Below, in pieces: positions 43,829 to 53,465 of a stretch of 64,000 nucleotides of DNA. Source of the stretch: Bryobacterales bacterium. Its GTDB lineage: Bacteria; Acidobacteriota; Terriglobia; Bryobacterales; Bryobacteraceae. The notes under the pieces were generated by a model. That model made no database searches and was not told the DNA's origin. It saw nothing but the letters and a program-made list of their open reading frames with translations. The DNA lies in the NCBI GenBank assembly GCA_016716385.1, contig JADJWL010000002.1:538390-602389 (forward strand), written 5' to 3'. A program made the translations under genes and the position numbers. The stretch's first letter is position 1. Each line of letters starts with the position of its first letter.

Positions 43829-45697
43829 ATGAGTTCGGCAACCGAGACGCGCGCCAGGGAATTCCGGCTTCAACTGGAGCGCCGCATCCTGGTGGCCGAC
43901 GGCGCGATGGGGACGATGCTCTACTCGCGCGGCGTCTTCATCAACCGCTGCTTCGACGAGTTGAACGTCGTGCAGCCCGATCTTGTCCTGGGCGTGCACG
44001 CCGAGTACGTAAAGGCAGGCGCTGAGGTCCTCGAGACCAACACGTTCGGGGCGAACCGGGCCCGCCTGGCCAGCTTCGGAATCGCGGACAAACTGCGGGC
44101 GATCAACGAAGCCGGTGTCCGGCTGGCGCGCGAAGCAGCCGGCGACGATGCGTTCGTCGCGGGCGCGATCGGTCCCCTGGGCCTGCACATCGAGCCGATC
44201 GGACCAACCTCCTACGAGGAAGCCCGCACAATGTTCCGCGAACAGGCGGACATCCTGGTGGAGAGCGGCGTCGACCTGCTCGTACTCGAAACTTTCCTCA
44301 ACCTCGAAGAACTACGCGAAGGGATCCTGGCAGCCCGCGAAGCGGCGGGCGAGGATCTGGCGATCGCGGCGCTAGTGACCATCGGCGACGACGGTCGGCT
44401 CGCCGGCGGCCTCACCCCCGAGGAATTCACCGCGAACCTGAACGAGTGGCCCGTAGACATCATCGGCTGCAACTGCTCGGTGGGTCCGAAGGTGATGTTG
44501 GAAGCGCTCGAACGCGTCCTGCAGCATACGCGCAAACCGGTGTGCGCCATGCCGAACGCCGGTCTGCCGGTGCGCGTCGAGGGACGCGCGATGTACCTCA
44601 GTTCGCCCGAGTACATGGCGCAATACGCGCGACGCATGCTGTGGGCGGGCGTCCGGATGGTGGGCGGCTGCTGCGGCACCACGCCCGAGCACATCCGTAT
44701 GATCGCGTCCGAGACGCGGTCGCTCCAACCCGGCCAGCACCGCGTCACCACCGTGGTCGAGGAGCCGGCGGCGAAGCCCGAAGCGCTCCCGAAAACCCCC
44801 GTCGCGGAGAAGTCCGGCCTGGGGGCCAAGCTCGCCGCGGGCCGGTTCGTTGCGTTCGTCGAGATTCTGCCTCCCCGCGGGGTGGATGCCACGAAGGAAA
44901 TCGAAGGCGCGCGGCTCTGCGCGGCGCACGGCATCGACTGCATCAACGTGCCCGACGGCCCGCGGGCCAGCGCCCGGATGAGCGCGCAGGTCACCTGCCA
45001 GTTGATCCAGGAGCAGGCCGGCATCGAAGCGGTGAACCACTTCTGCTGCCGGGACCGCAACATCCTGGGCATCCAGTCCGAACTTCTGGGCGGCTATGCC
45101 GCCGGCGTCCGCAATCTGATCTGCATTACGGGCGACCCGCCGCGCATGGGGCCGAACCTCAAGGCAACCGCCGTGTTCGATGTGGATGCCATCGGACTCG
45201 TGAACATCGCGAACAACCTGAACCGCGGCCTCGATATCGGCGGCGCGCCGATGGGTTCGAAGACAGCTCTGCTGATCGGCGTTGGCGCCAATCCCGGCGC
45301 GCTCAACCTCGACGAGGAAGTGCACCGGTTCGAGCTAAAAGTGGAGGCCGGCGCCGAATACGCCGTCACCCAACCCGTCTTTGACCTGGAACTGCTGGAG
45401 CGTTTCCTGCGACGCATCGAGGGCGTGCGGATTCCAGTGCTCTGCGGCATCTGGCCTCTGACCAGCCTGCGCAACGCCGAATTCATGGTCAACGAACTGC
45501 GGGTGCCCGTGCCGGCGCCCTACATGGAGCGGATGCGCCGCTGCGAGACGCCCGAAGCCGCCCGCGCCGAGGGAGTGGACATCGCCCGTGAAATGGTGGA
45601 GCGGGTCCGCCCCATGGTGGAAGGAGTGCAGTTGAGCGCTCCGTTCGGACGCTACACGATGGCGCTCGACGTCGCCGAAGCAATCGGCCCCCGCTAA
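43829..45697 (+). CDS. bifunctional homocysteine S-methyltransferase/5,10-methylenetetrahydrofolate reductase
   Basis: A 622-residue fusion. Residues 1 to about 295 are a zinc-dependent homocysteine methyltransferase (LVADGAMGTMLYSRG, zinc cysteines in IGCNCSVG and MVGGCCGTTPEHIR). From about residue 325 a MetF-like reductase follows (FVEILPPRGVDATKE, VRNLICITGDPPRMG, YAVTQPVFDLELLERF). The same fusion is known in Bacillus (YitJ). It makes 5-methyl-THF and can methylate homocysteine without a cobalamin domain in this protein. The start at 43829 follows fpg by seven bases. Confidence 0.92.
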   Translation: MSSATETRAREFRLQLERRILVADGAMGTMLYSRGVFINRCFDELNVVQPDLVLGVHAEYVKAGAEVLETNTFGANRARLASFGIADKLRAINEAGVRLAREAAGDDAFVAGAIGPLGLHIEPIGPTSYEEARTMFREQADILVESGVDLLVLETFLNLEELREGILAAREAAGEDLAIAALVTIGDDGRLAGGLTPEEFTANLNEWPVDIIGCNCSVGPKVMLEALERVLQHTRKPVCAMPNAGLPVRVEGRAMYLSSPEYMAQYARRMLWAGVRMVGGCCGTTPEHIRMIASETRSLQPGQHRVTTVVEEPAAKPEALPKTPVAEKSGLGAKLAAGRFVAFVEILPPRGVDATKEIEGARLCAAHGIDCINVPDGPRASARMSAQVTCQLIQEQAGIEAVNHFCCRDRNILGIQSELLGGYAAGVRNLICITGDPPRMGPNLKATAVFDVDAIGLVNIANNLNRGLDIGGAPMGSKTALLIGVGANPGALNLDEEVHRFELKVEAGAEYAVTQPVFDLELLERFLRRIEGVRIPVLCGIWPLTSLRNAEFMVNELRVPVPAPYMERMRRCETPEAARAEGVDIAREMVERVRPMVEGVQLSAPFGRYTMALDVAEAIGPR

Positions 45698-45707
45698 AGG
45701 ACTCCCC

Positions 45708-46346
45708 GTGAGCACCGACCTCATCGAAATCGACGCAGAACATCCTGCCCCCGACGCAATCGCGCGCGCCGCCGATGCAATCCGCCGCGGACATATCGTC
45801 GCGATCCCCACCGATGCGCTCTACACGCTCGTCGCGGACCCGTTCAATCTGAGCGCCGTGCGGCGCGTCTTCAACGCGAAGGGGCGCGAAACCGACCGCT
45901 CCCTGCCGTTGCTGATCAGCGACATCATGATGGCCGAAGACCTGGCCAAAGAATTGAACAACCGCTTCTACCTGCTGGCCCGCCGCTTCTGGCCGGGTCC
46001 GTTGACGCTGATTGTGCCCGCTTCGCCGAGGGTCCCCCTGCGGGTGACCGGCAACACGGGACGTCTCGCGATGCGGGTGCCGAATGCCGCGGTCCCGACG
46101 GCGCTCGTCGAAGCGCTCAACCAACCGGTGATCGCCACCAGCGCCAACATCTCCGGACAACCGACCTGCCGCAGCGGGATCGACGTGTTCGGCACCATGG
46201 ACGGCCGGATCGACCTCGTCCTCGATGGAGGCGCCTGCGGCGGCGCGGGCGCGACCACCGTGGACATCACCGAACCCTACTGGGTCATGATCCGGGAAGG
46301 CGGTGTCCCTGAGCGCGAGATCGCGGAATGTCTCAAGGGTTCGTGA
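45708..46346 (+). CDS. Sua5/YciO/YrdC-family threonylcarbamoyl-AMP synthase
   Basis: A 212-residue cytoplasmic protein from a GTG start. It contains the YrdC fold marks PTDALYTLVADPFN, KGRETDRSLPLLI, FWPGPLTLIVPA, LAMRVPN and SANISGQPT. These proteins make threonylcarbamoyl-AMP from threonine, bicarbonate and ATP for t6A in tRNAs reading ANN codons. The shorter YciO paralogue, whose role is less clear, is an alternative. It is ten bases after the MTHFR fusion and overlaps moeA's upstream bases. Confidence 0.88.
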   Translation: MSTDLIEIDAEHPAPDAIARAADAIRRGHIVAIPTDALYTLVADPFNLSAVRRVFNAKGRETDRSLPLLISDIMMAEDLAKELNNRFYLLARRFWPGPLTLIVPASPRVPLRVTGNTGRLAMRVPNAAVPTALVEALNQPVIATSANISGQPTCRSGIDVFGTMDGRIDLVLDGGACGGAGATTVDITEPYWVMIREGGVPEREIAECLKGS

Positions 46347-46348
46347 GC

Positions 46349-47536
46349 ATGCGCACCTGCACGTTTCCCGAAGCCAGAGCCGTCGTCCTCGAAGCCGTAA
46401 CCGGCCGTCCGGGAGTCGAACATGTTCCGCTCGAAGCCTGCGCGGGGCGCGTGCTGGCCGAGGTGGCACGCGCCGATCGCGACTATCCGCCCGCCGATCG
46501 CTCCATTCGCGACGGATATGCCGTCGTCTCCGCCAGCGTTCCCGGCAGGGTGCGCGTGATTGGAGAGGTCCGGGCCGGCGACAGATTCCCCGGCGAGGTG
46601 CGTCCAGGCGAAGCGGTCGAGATCATGACCGGAGCGCCCATGCCGCGCGGCGCGGACGCGGTCGTCATGGTGGAACACACCATCGCGGACGACGGGTTCG
46701 TCTCGACTGAACGGAGCAGCCGCCCGGGAGAGTTCGTCAACTTCCAGGGGTCGGAGGCGCGCGCCGGCGACGTGTTGGTCGAACCGGGCGTCCGCCTGGA
46801 CTACAGCCACGCCGCGTTGCTCGCCACCGTGGGCGTCGCTTCGGTAGCCGTCTACGCGAAACCGCGCGTGGCGATCCTCGCGACAGGGGACGAGATCGTT
46901 CCTGTCGCGGAAACGCCCCGCGAGTTCCAGATCCGCAACTCCAATGTGTACTCCCTGGCCGCCCAGGTGATCCGCGCCGGTGGCGTGCCGCAGTTGCTCC
47001 CCGTGGCCCCCGACCGCCTCGACGAGACGCGCTGGCTCATCGAAAAAGGTCTGGAATCCGACCTGCTGCTGCTGTCTGGAGGCGTCTCCGCCGGCAAGTA
47101 CGACCTGGTCGAAACCGTGCTCGCGGGCCTGGGCGCGGAGTTCCTGTTCGACCGCGTCCTCATCCAGCCGGGCCAGCCGCTCGTGTTCGGACGCGTTCCC
47201 GCAGTGGACCGGTTCTTCTTCGGCCTGCCGGGCAATCCCGCATCGACCATGGTCACGTTCGAGATCTTCGCCCGCGCCGCGGTCGAGCGCTTAGCGGGAC
47301 AAACGTACCCGGCTCTGCCGCTGACCTCCGCACCCCTGACCCGCGATTTCCGCCACAAAACAGGCCTCACCCGTTTCCTGCCGGCGAATCTGGGAGACGA
47401 TGGAGGGCTGACGCCCGTGCCCTGGCAGGGTTCGAGCGATGTGCCCGCGATCGCCCGCGCGAACTGCTATCTGGTCGCGCACGCGGGCCGCGCGGAGTGG
47501 AAGGCCGGCGACTGGATGCAAGTCCTCCGCAAATAG
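46349..47536 (+). CDS. moeA: molybdopterin molybdotransferase MoeA
   Basis: A 395-residue enzyme that inserts molybdate into adenylated molybdopterin. Family blocks are PPADRSIRDGYAV, GEAVEIMTGAPMPRGADAVVMVEH, RVAILATGDEIVP, SGGVSAGKYD and FFGLPGNPASTMVTFE. Two starts are possible, ATG at 46349 or GTG at 46343 overlapping the stop of the previous gene. It begins a moeA-moaC-mog series in which every gene touches the next. Confidence 0.95.
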   Translation: MRTCTFPEARAVVLEAVTGRPGVEHVPLEACAGRVLAEVARADRDYPPADRSIRDGYAVVSASVPGRVRVIGEVRAGDRFPGEVRPGEAVEIMTGAPMPRGADAVVMVEHTIADDGFVSTERSSRPGEFVNFQGSEARAGDVLVEPGVRLDYSHAALLATVGVASVAVYAKPRVAILATGDEIVPVAETPREFQIRNSNVYSLAAQVIRAGGVPQLLPVAPDRLDETRWLIEKGLESDLLLLSGGVSAGKYDLVETVLAGLGAEFLFDRVLIQPGQPLVFGRVPAVDRFFFGLPGNPASTMVTFEIFARAAVERLAGQTYPALPLTSAPLTRDFRHKTGLTRFLPANLGDDGGLTPVPWQGSSDVPAIARANCYLVAHAGRAEWKAGDWMQVLRK

Positions 47537-47538
47537 CC

Positions 47539-48018
47539 ATGCCAGCAAAGAAACTGTCCCACTTCGATCAGGCCGGAAACGCCCGCATGGTGGACGTCTC
47601 GGCGAAACCTGAGACGCGCCGCGCCGCCTCCGCCCACGCCTTTGTCCGGATGCGCCCGGCCGTCGTGCGCGCGCTGCGCGGCAATCCCAAGGGGAACCCG
47701 CTCGAGGTTTCGCGCATTGCCGGAATCGCCGCCGCCAAGCGCACGGCGGACTTGATTCCGATGTGCCATCCGCTGCTGCTGTCCCACATCGACGTCGCGG
47801 TCACCGTGGAGAAGCAGGGCGTCCGCGTGATCTCGACGGTCGCCACCACCGGTCCCACCGGTGTGGAAATGGAAGCGCTCACCGCGGTGACCGTGGCCGC
47901 GCTCACGGTGTACGACATGACGAAGGCGCTCGACAAGGCGATTGAGATTCGCGATGTGTATCTCCTGGAAAAGACCGGCGGCAGGAGTGGTGTCTACCGC
48001 CGTGCGGGGGAGCCTTGA
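47539..48018 (+). CDS. moaC: cyclic pyranopterin monophosphate synthase MoaC
   Basis: A 159-residue protein acting after MoaA in the first step of molybdenum-cofactor synthesis. The signature is clear: FDQAGNARMVDVSAKPET, AKRTADLIPMCHPLLLSHIDV and VEMEALTAVTVAALTVYDMTKALDK with the catalytic lysine and aspartate. The start at 47539 lies two bases after moeA's stop. moaA is not in the window. Confidence 0.96.
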   Translation: MPAKKLSHFDQAGNARMVDVSAKPETRRAASAHAFVRMRPAVVRALRGNPKGNPLEVSRIAGIAAAKRTADLIPMCHPLLLSHIDVAVTVEKQGVRVISTVATTGPTGVEMEALTAVTVAALTVYDMTKALDKAIEIRDVYLLEKTGGRSGVYRRAGEP

Positions 48019-48518
48019 GTTTCACCGCCGCAGTCCTCACGGTTAGCGATTCCGTGCACGAAGGGACACGCCAGGACCGTTCCGGCCCCGCCGTACGGCA
48101 GCGCCTCGAGTCTGCCGGATGGCGGGTTCCGCGCCTCGACGTCCTTCCGGATGAACCCGGACAGATCGCCGCTCACCTCACCAATCTGGCCGATTCCGGG
48201 GAAGTGTCGGCGATCTTCACGACCGGCGGCACCGGGCTGGCGGCGCGCGACCGCACGCCCGAGGCAACCCGGCAGGTGATCGAGCGGGAGATCCCCGGCA
48301 TCGGCGAGAAGATGCGAGCCGCCGGACGCACCAAGACCCCGCTGGCCGACCTTTCCCGAGGGCTCGCGGGCACGCGCGGGCGCACCGTGATCGTGAACCT
48401 CCCGGGCTCCCCGAAAGGCGCTGTTGAGTCCCTGGATGCTATCCTGGATATAGTTCCGCATGTGGTGGACCTGTTGTGCGGGCGCACGGATCATCCGGCC
48501 GGCCTGCAACGAGACTAA
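48015..48518 (+). CDS. mog: molybdopterin adenylyltransferase, MogA/MoaB family
   Basis: A 167-residue MoaB/Mog-fold protein that adenylates molybdopterin before MoeA acts. It has AAVLTVSDSVHEGTRQDRSGPAV, FTTGGTGLAARDRTPEAT and VIVNLPGSPKGAVESL. The TTG start overlaps the moaC stop by four bases (TTGA). A choice between MogA and MoaB naming cannot be made by eye. Confidence 0.93.
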   Translation: MSFTAAVLTVSDSVHEGTRQDRSGPAVRQRLESAGWRVPRLDVLPDEPGQIAAHLTNLADSGEVSAIFTTGGTGLAARDRTPEATRQVIEREIPGIGEKMRAAGRTKTPLADLSRGLAGTRGRTVIVNLPGSPKGAVESLDAILDIVPHVVDLLCGRTDHPAGLQRD

Positions 48519-48543
48519 GCGCGCCGGCGTCTAGAGGCTAACT

Positions 48544-49611
48544 ATGCGACTTGCCACGATCGTCCTGGCGGGAGTTCTGCTTTTTTCCGTGAACGGCTTC
48601 GCGCAGCCGCCAGAGGAAGGGCTCGATACCATCCGCGTCACTGTCACCGAGATCATGGTCCCGGTGACTGTACAGGACCGGGATGGGAACACGATCCACG
48701 GACTGAAACCCAGGCAGTTCCGGCTTTACGACAACGGCAAGGAGCAGGATATCCAGGTGGACGCGACGTATTTCCCGCTGTCCATGGTCCTGGCGATCCA
48801 GGGGAACGGCGCCGTGGATGCCGTCCTGCCGCAGATCAAGCGGGTCGGATCGCTGATTGAGGCGAACCTGATCGGCGAACACGGAGAAGCGGCCGTTCTG
48901 GCGTTCGATCACCGCTTGCGCGTCATGCAGGATTTCACCACCGAGCCGGGCAACATCTCCGAAGCCATCAAGAAGATCAATACCGGCAGTTCCACCAGCC
49001 GCCTCGTCGATGCCGCTTACGAAGGCATCCGGATGCTGCGGAACCGGCCCAGGAACCGGCGCAAGGTCCTGATCCTGATCGGTGAGACGCGCGACAACGG
49101 CAGCGAAGGGCGCCTCCGCGAAGCGATGATCGACGCGCAGTTGGCGAATGTCAGCATCTACACGGTGAACGTGTCCCGCCTGGTGACCACGCTCACGGGC
49201 GAGAAGGTGCCGCCCCGTCCGGACCCCATCCACCCCACGGCTCGCTCGATGCCCGGCAATGTGCCGGCCACCCCGACGACGGTCATGCAGAAGGGCAACT
49301 GGGACGGCAACTCGGCGAACTTCATCCCGCTGATGGTCGAGATCTTCCGTGACGTGAAGGCGATCTTCAGGGACAATCCGATGGAGGCGCTGACGAAATC
49401 GACCGGCGGGCAGGAGTTCTCGTTCGTCAAGACACGCGGCCTGGAAACGGCGATCTCTCAGCTTGGCTCGGAGATCCACACGCAGTACATCATCACCTAC
49501 AACCCGAGCAACAAGGAAGAAGGCGGCTTTCACGAGATCCGCGTGACCGTGGATCATCCGGATGCGCGGGTCCGGACGCGGCCCGGGTACTGGCTGGCCA
49601 CGGTGAACTGA
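48544..49611 (+). CDS. exported VWFA-domain protein of the acidobacterial type
   Basis: A 355-residue protein with a signal peptide (RLATIVLAGVLLFSVNGFAQ) and a von Willebrand A-type domain. The opening VTEIMVPVTVQDRDGNTIHGLKPRQFRLYDNGKEQ is the typical lead of the VWFA-related proteins expanded in Acidobacteria (TIGR03436 type). The MIDAS is degenerate: the usual DxSxS after the first strand reads AIQGNGA. The end GFHEIRVTVDHPDARVRTRPGYW is also typical. Its role is unknown; binding or assembly in the envelope is likely. GAGG lies seven bases before the ATG. Confidence 0.85.
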   Translation: MRLATIVLAGVLLFSVNGFAQPPEEGLDTIRVTVTEIMVPVTVQDRDGNTIHGLKPRQFRLYDNGKEQDIQVDATYFPLSMVLAIQGNGAVDAVLPQIKRVGSLIEANLIGEHGEAAVLAFDHRLRVMQDFTTEPGNISEAIKKINTGSSTSRLVDAAYEGIRMLRNRPRNRRKVLILIGETRDNGSEGRLREAMIDAQLANVSIYTVNVSRLVTTLTGEKVPPRPDPIHPTARSMPGNVPATPTTVMQKGNWDGNSANFIPLMVEIFRDVKAIFRDNPMEALTKSTGGQEFSFVKTRGLETAISQLGSEIHTQYIITYNPSNKEEGGFHEIRVTVDHPDARVRTRPGYWLATVN

Positions 49612-49617
49612 GGCCAC

Positions 49618-50715
49618 GTGCCCCGGACGCGAGTCCGCTTCCTCGTGCGGTCCACATGGCAGGCCGTGCGCCGCGCCGTTTCCCATGGCGGGTTTCTCTT
49701 TCTCGCCGGCGTCGCCGTTGTCGGCGCCGCGGCAGCGGTCTCGGCAAACAACCTGCTGTTCCTCGTCCTCGCCACGATGCTGGCGGTGTTGCTGGTGTCC
49801 GGACTCGTGAACCGGCTCTGCCTTTCCGGCCTGGAACTCGACTTCGTCCTGCCCGACCACGTGTCGGCCAAGCGCGCGGTCGCGGCGACCGTTGCCGTGC
49901 GCAATACCAAGAGCCACATGCCGTCGTTTTCTATCCGCGTCGGCGGTGTGGCCGAGGCTGAAGCGGCCCGCCCGGCCATCCTGCGCGATTCCATCTACCT
50001 GCCCGTCATTCCCGGCGGCGCCACGGTCGAGGAATTCGTGGATGTCGTCTTTCCGCGGCGCGGTGAGTACCGCCAGAGTTCCTTCTTCTTCGCCACCAGC
50101 TTTCCATTCGGATTTCAGGAGAAGAGCGTCGAGGTGAAATTGCGCCGCGATGTCGTCGTGTACCCCTCCCTGGAACCGCAGCCCGCGTACGAGGAACTCG
50201 TGGCCGCCGTCAATGGCGAACTGGAAACGGCGCTCTACGGGCACGGACATGACTTCTACCGGATCCGCCCCTACCAGGTGTTTGAGAGCGCGCGTCACCT
50301 CGACTGGAGGGCGTCCGCGCACACCGGCGAAATGCAGGTGCGGGAGTTCTCCCGCGAGCAGGAACGCGTCGTCGAAGTCTTTCTCGACCGCGGCGTCCCG
50401 TCCGCCGGCCACGAGTGGTTCGAGCAGGCGGTGGAATGCTGCGCGTATCTGATTTGGAAGCTGGCGGGCCAAGGCGCCGAGTTCGTCTTTCGCTCGCAAG
50501 GCTACGCACTGCGCGCGCCGCGTGAGGGCGATGTGTATCACGCGCTGCGTTACCTGGCGCTGGTGGCGCCGCTGATCCGGCCCGCCGAACCGCCGCCGCC
50601 GGAGAGTTCCGCACACTTCCAGATTGTCTTCACGACCGCCGAGGAAGCCTTCCTCACGTCCGGTTGGACGCCGGCGCACGTCGTTGGTCCGGATTGGCTG
50701 CGGGCGGGCCTATAG
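49618..50715 (+). CDS. DUF58 membrane protein
   Basis: A 365-residue protein with two close N-terminal membrane helices (about residues 24-65, LFLAGVAVVGAAAAV and LLFLVLATMLAVLLVSGL) and a cytoplasmic or periplasmic DUF58 part. The hallmark is FYRIRPYQVFESARHLDWRASAHTGEMQVREFSREQE. DUF58 proteins are usually found with VWFA proteins and MoxR ATPases; here a VWFA-type gene ends six bases upstream, but no MoxR is present. The start is a GTG. Confidence 0.88.
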   Translation: MPRTRVRFLVRSTWQAVRRAVSHGGFLFLAGVAVVGAAAAVSANNLLFLVLATMLAVLLVSGLVNRLCLSGLELDFVLPDHVSAKRAVAATVAVRNTKSHMPSFSIRVGGVAEAEAARPAILRDSIYLPVIPGGATVEEFVDVVFPRRGEYRQSSFFFATSFPFGFQEKSVEVKLRRDVVVYPSLEPQPAYEELVAAVNGELETALYGHGHDFYRIRPYQVFESARHLDWRASAHTGEMQVREFSREQERVVEVFLDRGVPSAGHEWFEQAVECCAYLIWKLAGQGAEFVFRSQGYALRAPREGDVYHALRYLALVAPLIRPAEPPPPESSAHFQIVFTTAEEAFLTSGWTPAHVVGPDWLRAGL

Positions 50716-50731
50716 TATCGTGGAAGGACGC

Positions 50732-52639
50732 ATGTTTCGCCTGGGAGTCCGCCTGTTGCTGGCGGGTTGGGTCTTGACGCTGGCTTGGGCCTCCGACTCC
50801 GAAGACAAGCTGGAGCCCGTCCGCACCACGATCACCGTCATGGAGAGCGTCGAAACCGAATCGCCCGCGGTATTGACGGCGCTCGATGGATCTGGCATCC
50901 GCTCCATCCCCGGCGTCAACATCGACGATCGCCTGCGCAACTTGCCGGGCTTCAGCCTCTTTCGCCGCAATTCCAGCCTCGTGGCGCATCCGACCACGCA
51001 AGGCGTGTCGCTGCGGGGCATCGGCTCTTCCGGAACCAGCCGCAGCCTGGTCTTGTGGGATGGCATCCCGGTGAACGATCCGTTCGGCGGCTGGGTCTAC
51101 TGGACCCGTTTCCAGCCGGAAGAACTGGAGCGTGTGGAGGTGTCGCGCGGCGCGTCAACCTCTGTCTTCGGAGACAGAGCAATGGGCGGAGCGATCGCGC
51201 TGTTCTCGCGGCGTCCGGAACATCGCCGCCTCCACGCACGCTACGAGGCGGGCAACCGCGGAACCCACGACCTCGCGGGCGGCTACTCGCACTTGTTCTC
51301 CCGCTGGGGCGTCAGCGGACAGGTTCGCGGCTACACGATGGACGGGTTCTTCGTCGTGCCGGTGGGTACGCGCGGCGCGATCGACCGGGAGGCTGGCGTG
51401 CGCTTCGTCGTGGCGGACGCACGCGTGGATTATCTCGGCCCCGTCCACCGCTGGTTCTTCAAGTCCGACCTCCTCACCGAGGACCGCGCCAACGGAACCG
51501 TGCTCCAGAACAACTCGACGGGTCTCGGCACCGTCGCCGCGCGGTATCAGACCGAGAAAGACCGTCATTCCGTGTCCGTCCTCGGCTACCACACGCGCGG
51601 CGAATTCCGTAGTGCGTTTTCCGCGATAGCCGCAGGACGCAACACCGAAACCCTGACCTTCCGCCAGACCGTCCCTTCCGAAGCCGTGGGCGGAGCGGGC
51701 CTGTGGGGGTACCGGGGCCAGGGCTGGAATCTGCTGGGCGGCGCGGACCTGTTCCGGGTCGAAGGCCAGAGCATCGAGTCTCCGCGCGTTGGCGCCCGGC
51801 GCCAAGCCGGCGGCACGCTCCGCCAGAACGGCGTGTTCCTCCAAAGCGACCTGACGTGGAAGACGCTGCGCCTGTTCGCCGGCGGCCGCGAACAATACGC
51901 AGGTGCGGGCAACCGGTTCTTCAGCCCGAGCGGCGGCCTGGTGGCCGGACGAGGGCGCTTCCGCGGGCGCGGATCGGTGTACCGCAGCTTTCGTGTGCCG
52001 ACGCTCAACGAACTCTACCGCGAGTTTCGCGTCGGCAACGCCGTCACCCAGGCCAACGCGCAGTTGCGCCCGGAGAGCCTGTTTGGCGCCGAAGCCGGCC
52101 TCGATATTGTGGGCGAGCTGACGCGGACGCGCATCACGTTCTACCGCAACGAACTCACGGACCTGATCACGAATGTCACTCTCAGCGTCGCACCGAACCT
52201 GATCGTCCGGCAGCGCCAGAATGCCGGCGGTGCGCTGAGCCGCGGTTTCGAGATCGACACGGCACGCCGCTGGGGTCCGCTGCGCGGCGAGGCGAGCTAC
52301 CTGTTCGTCGATTCACGGTTCGCCGTCGGCGAGCGTGTGCCGCAGATTCCAAAGCACCAGGGTTCCGCGCAGGTCACTTTCGACAGGGGCGCCACGCTGG
52401 CGTCCATCGGTATTCGCAGCTACGCGGCTCAGTTCGAGGACGAATTGAACCGGTTCCTGCTGCCGGGCTACGCGACGCTTCAAGTGGTAGCCCGGCGCCA
52501 GTTAACGCCGCGGTTGTCCGCGCTGGTGGCGTTTGAGAACCTGTTGAACCGGGAATTCGTCACCGGCTTCAGTCCGACTCCGCTCATTGGCGCACCCCGT
52601 TTGTGGCGGGCCGGCCTGCGGTGGGAAGGCCGGCTGTAG
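50732..52639 (+). CDS. TonB-dependent outer-membrane receptor
   Basis: A 635-residue receptor. After the signal (FRLGVRLLLAGWVLTLAWA) a TonB-box-like TTITVMES precedes the plug domain (VNIDDRLRNLPGFSLFRRN, GVSLRGIGSSGTSRSLVLWDGIPVNDPFGGWVYW, VEVSRGASTSVFGDRAMGG). A 22-strand barrel follows, ending in the aromatic-rich LRWEGRL. It should import a siderophore, cobalamin or sugar; the plug is closest to cobalamin/vitamin-type receptors, but I cannot fix the ligand. GGAAGG lies upstream of the ATG, and the gene follows DUF58 by 16 bases. Confidence 0.88.
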   Translation: MFRLGVRLLLAGWVLTLAWASDSEDKLEPVRTTITVMESVETESPAVLTALDGSGIRSIPGVNIDDRLRNLPGFSLFRRNSSLVAHPTTQGVSLRGIGSSGTSRSLVLWDGIPVNDPFGGWVYWTRFQPEELERVEVSRGASTSVFGDRAMGGAIALFSRRPEHRRLHARYEAGNRGTHDLAGGYSHLFSRWGVSGQVRGYTMDGFFVVPVGTRGAIDREAGVRFVVADARVDYLGPVHRWFFKSDLLTEDRANGTVLQNNSTGLGTVAARYQTEKDRHSVSVLGYHTRGEFRSAFSAIAAGRNTETLTFRQTVPSEAVGGAGLWGYRGQGWNLLGGADLFRVEGQSIESPRVGARRQAGGTLRQNGVFLQSDLTWKTLRLFAGGREQYAGAGNRFFSPSGGLVAGRGRFRGRGSVYRSFRVPTLNELYREFRVGNAVTQANAQLRPESLFGAEAGLDIVGELTRTRITFYRNELTDLITNVTLSVAPNLIVRQRQNAGGALSRGFEIDTARRWGPLRGEASYLFVDSRFAVGERVPQIPKHQGSAQVTFDRGATLASIGIRSYAAQFEDELNRFLLPGYATLQVVARRQLTPRLSALVAFENLLNREFVTGFSPTPLIGAPRLWRAGLRWEGRL

Positions 52640-52676
52640 GATGGGTGAAGGCGAAGGAAGCAAGGAGGAGAAGACG

Positions 52677-53465
52677 ATGGACAAACGATGGATCTTTTTG
52701 GCCGTGCCCGTGTTGCTGGTTGCGGGTGGCTGTTCGCAGGCGCCGAAAGGCGAGGATGCCGCGGAGAATGAGCAATCGGCGGCGGAGCAGGCCGCCCAGA
52801 ACACCGTTCCTCCGCAGCGGGCCCTCGCGCCCGCGGGGAGCCGGCCCGCCGCTGGCGGTGGAAACGCGCAGCAGAGGCCCGCAAGCAAGACGCCGCAGGG
52901 ATCCGCCCTGGCGCCCGCCGATCCGCCGCCCGCGAGAGCTGCTGCGCCACAGCCGGTCGTGGTTCCCGAGGGGACCGAACTGACCGTGCGGACAATCGAG
53001 TCTCTGTCCACCGCCCGGACGCAGCCGGGCGAAACGTTTACGGCGAGCCTCGATCAGCCGCTTGTGATCGATGGCAGGACGATCGCCGAGAAGGGCGCCA
53101 CTCTGAACGGCCGTGTCGTCGAAGCGGATCCGGGCGGACGCGTCAAGGGCCGCGCAACGTTGACAATCGAGATGACGTCGCTACGCCTTGCGAACGGCCA
53201 AACTGTGAACATCGCGACGGGCAGCCACCAGGTGGAAGCCGCGGCCGATACGAAGCGCGATGCGGCGAAGGTCGGCATTGGATCCGCCGTGGGCGCCGCG
53301 ATCGGAGCGATCGCCGGCGGTGGGAAAGGCGCTGCCGTCGGCGCGGCGACCGGCGCCGGCGCTGGAACGGGCGTCGTGCTCGCCACGCGCGGCAAGGCCG
53401 CCGAGATCCCGAGCGAAACACGTCTCACCTTCCAACTGCGGCAAAGCCTCAGCGTCCAGCCGTGA
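52677..53465 (+). CDS. glycine-zipper lipoprotein
   Basis: A 262-residue lipoprotein with lipobox LLVAGGC (C19) and an AAGGAGG site before the ATG. A long low-complexity linker rich in Pro, Ala and Gln follows (to about 95), then a beta-rich domain (PEGTELTVRTIESLSTARTQ) and a glycine zipper (VGAAIGAIAGGGKGAAVGAATG, about 205-230). Such zippers occur in OmpA-like and SmpA-like envelope proteins and may insert in membranes. The function is unknown. It follows the TonB receptor by 37 bases and overlaps the kinase gene (GTGA). Confidence 0.78.
   Translation: MDKRWIFLAVPVLLVAGGCSQAPKGEDAAENEQSAAEQAAQNTVPPQRALAPAGSRPAAGGGNAQQRPASKTPQGSALAPADPPPARAAAPQPVVVPEGTELTVRTIESLSTARTQPGETFTASLDQPLVIDGRTIAEKGATLNGRVVEADPGGRVKGRATLTIEMTSLRLANGQTVNIATGSHQVEAAADTKRDAAKVGIGSAVGAAIGAIAGGGKGAAVGAATGAGAGTGVVLATRGKAAEIPSETRLTFQLRQSLSVQP

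Noticed and set aside
48538..50679. Open frame of about 713 codons on the minus strand
   Set aside because: Antisense to the VWFA and DUF58 genes, both of which carry their family motifs.
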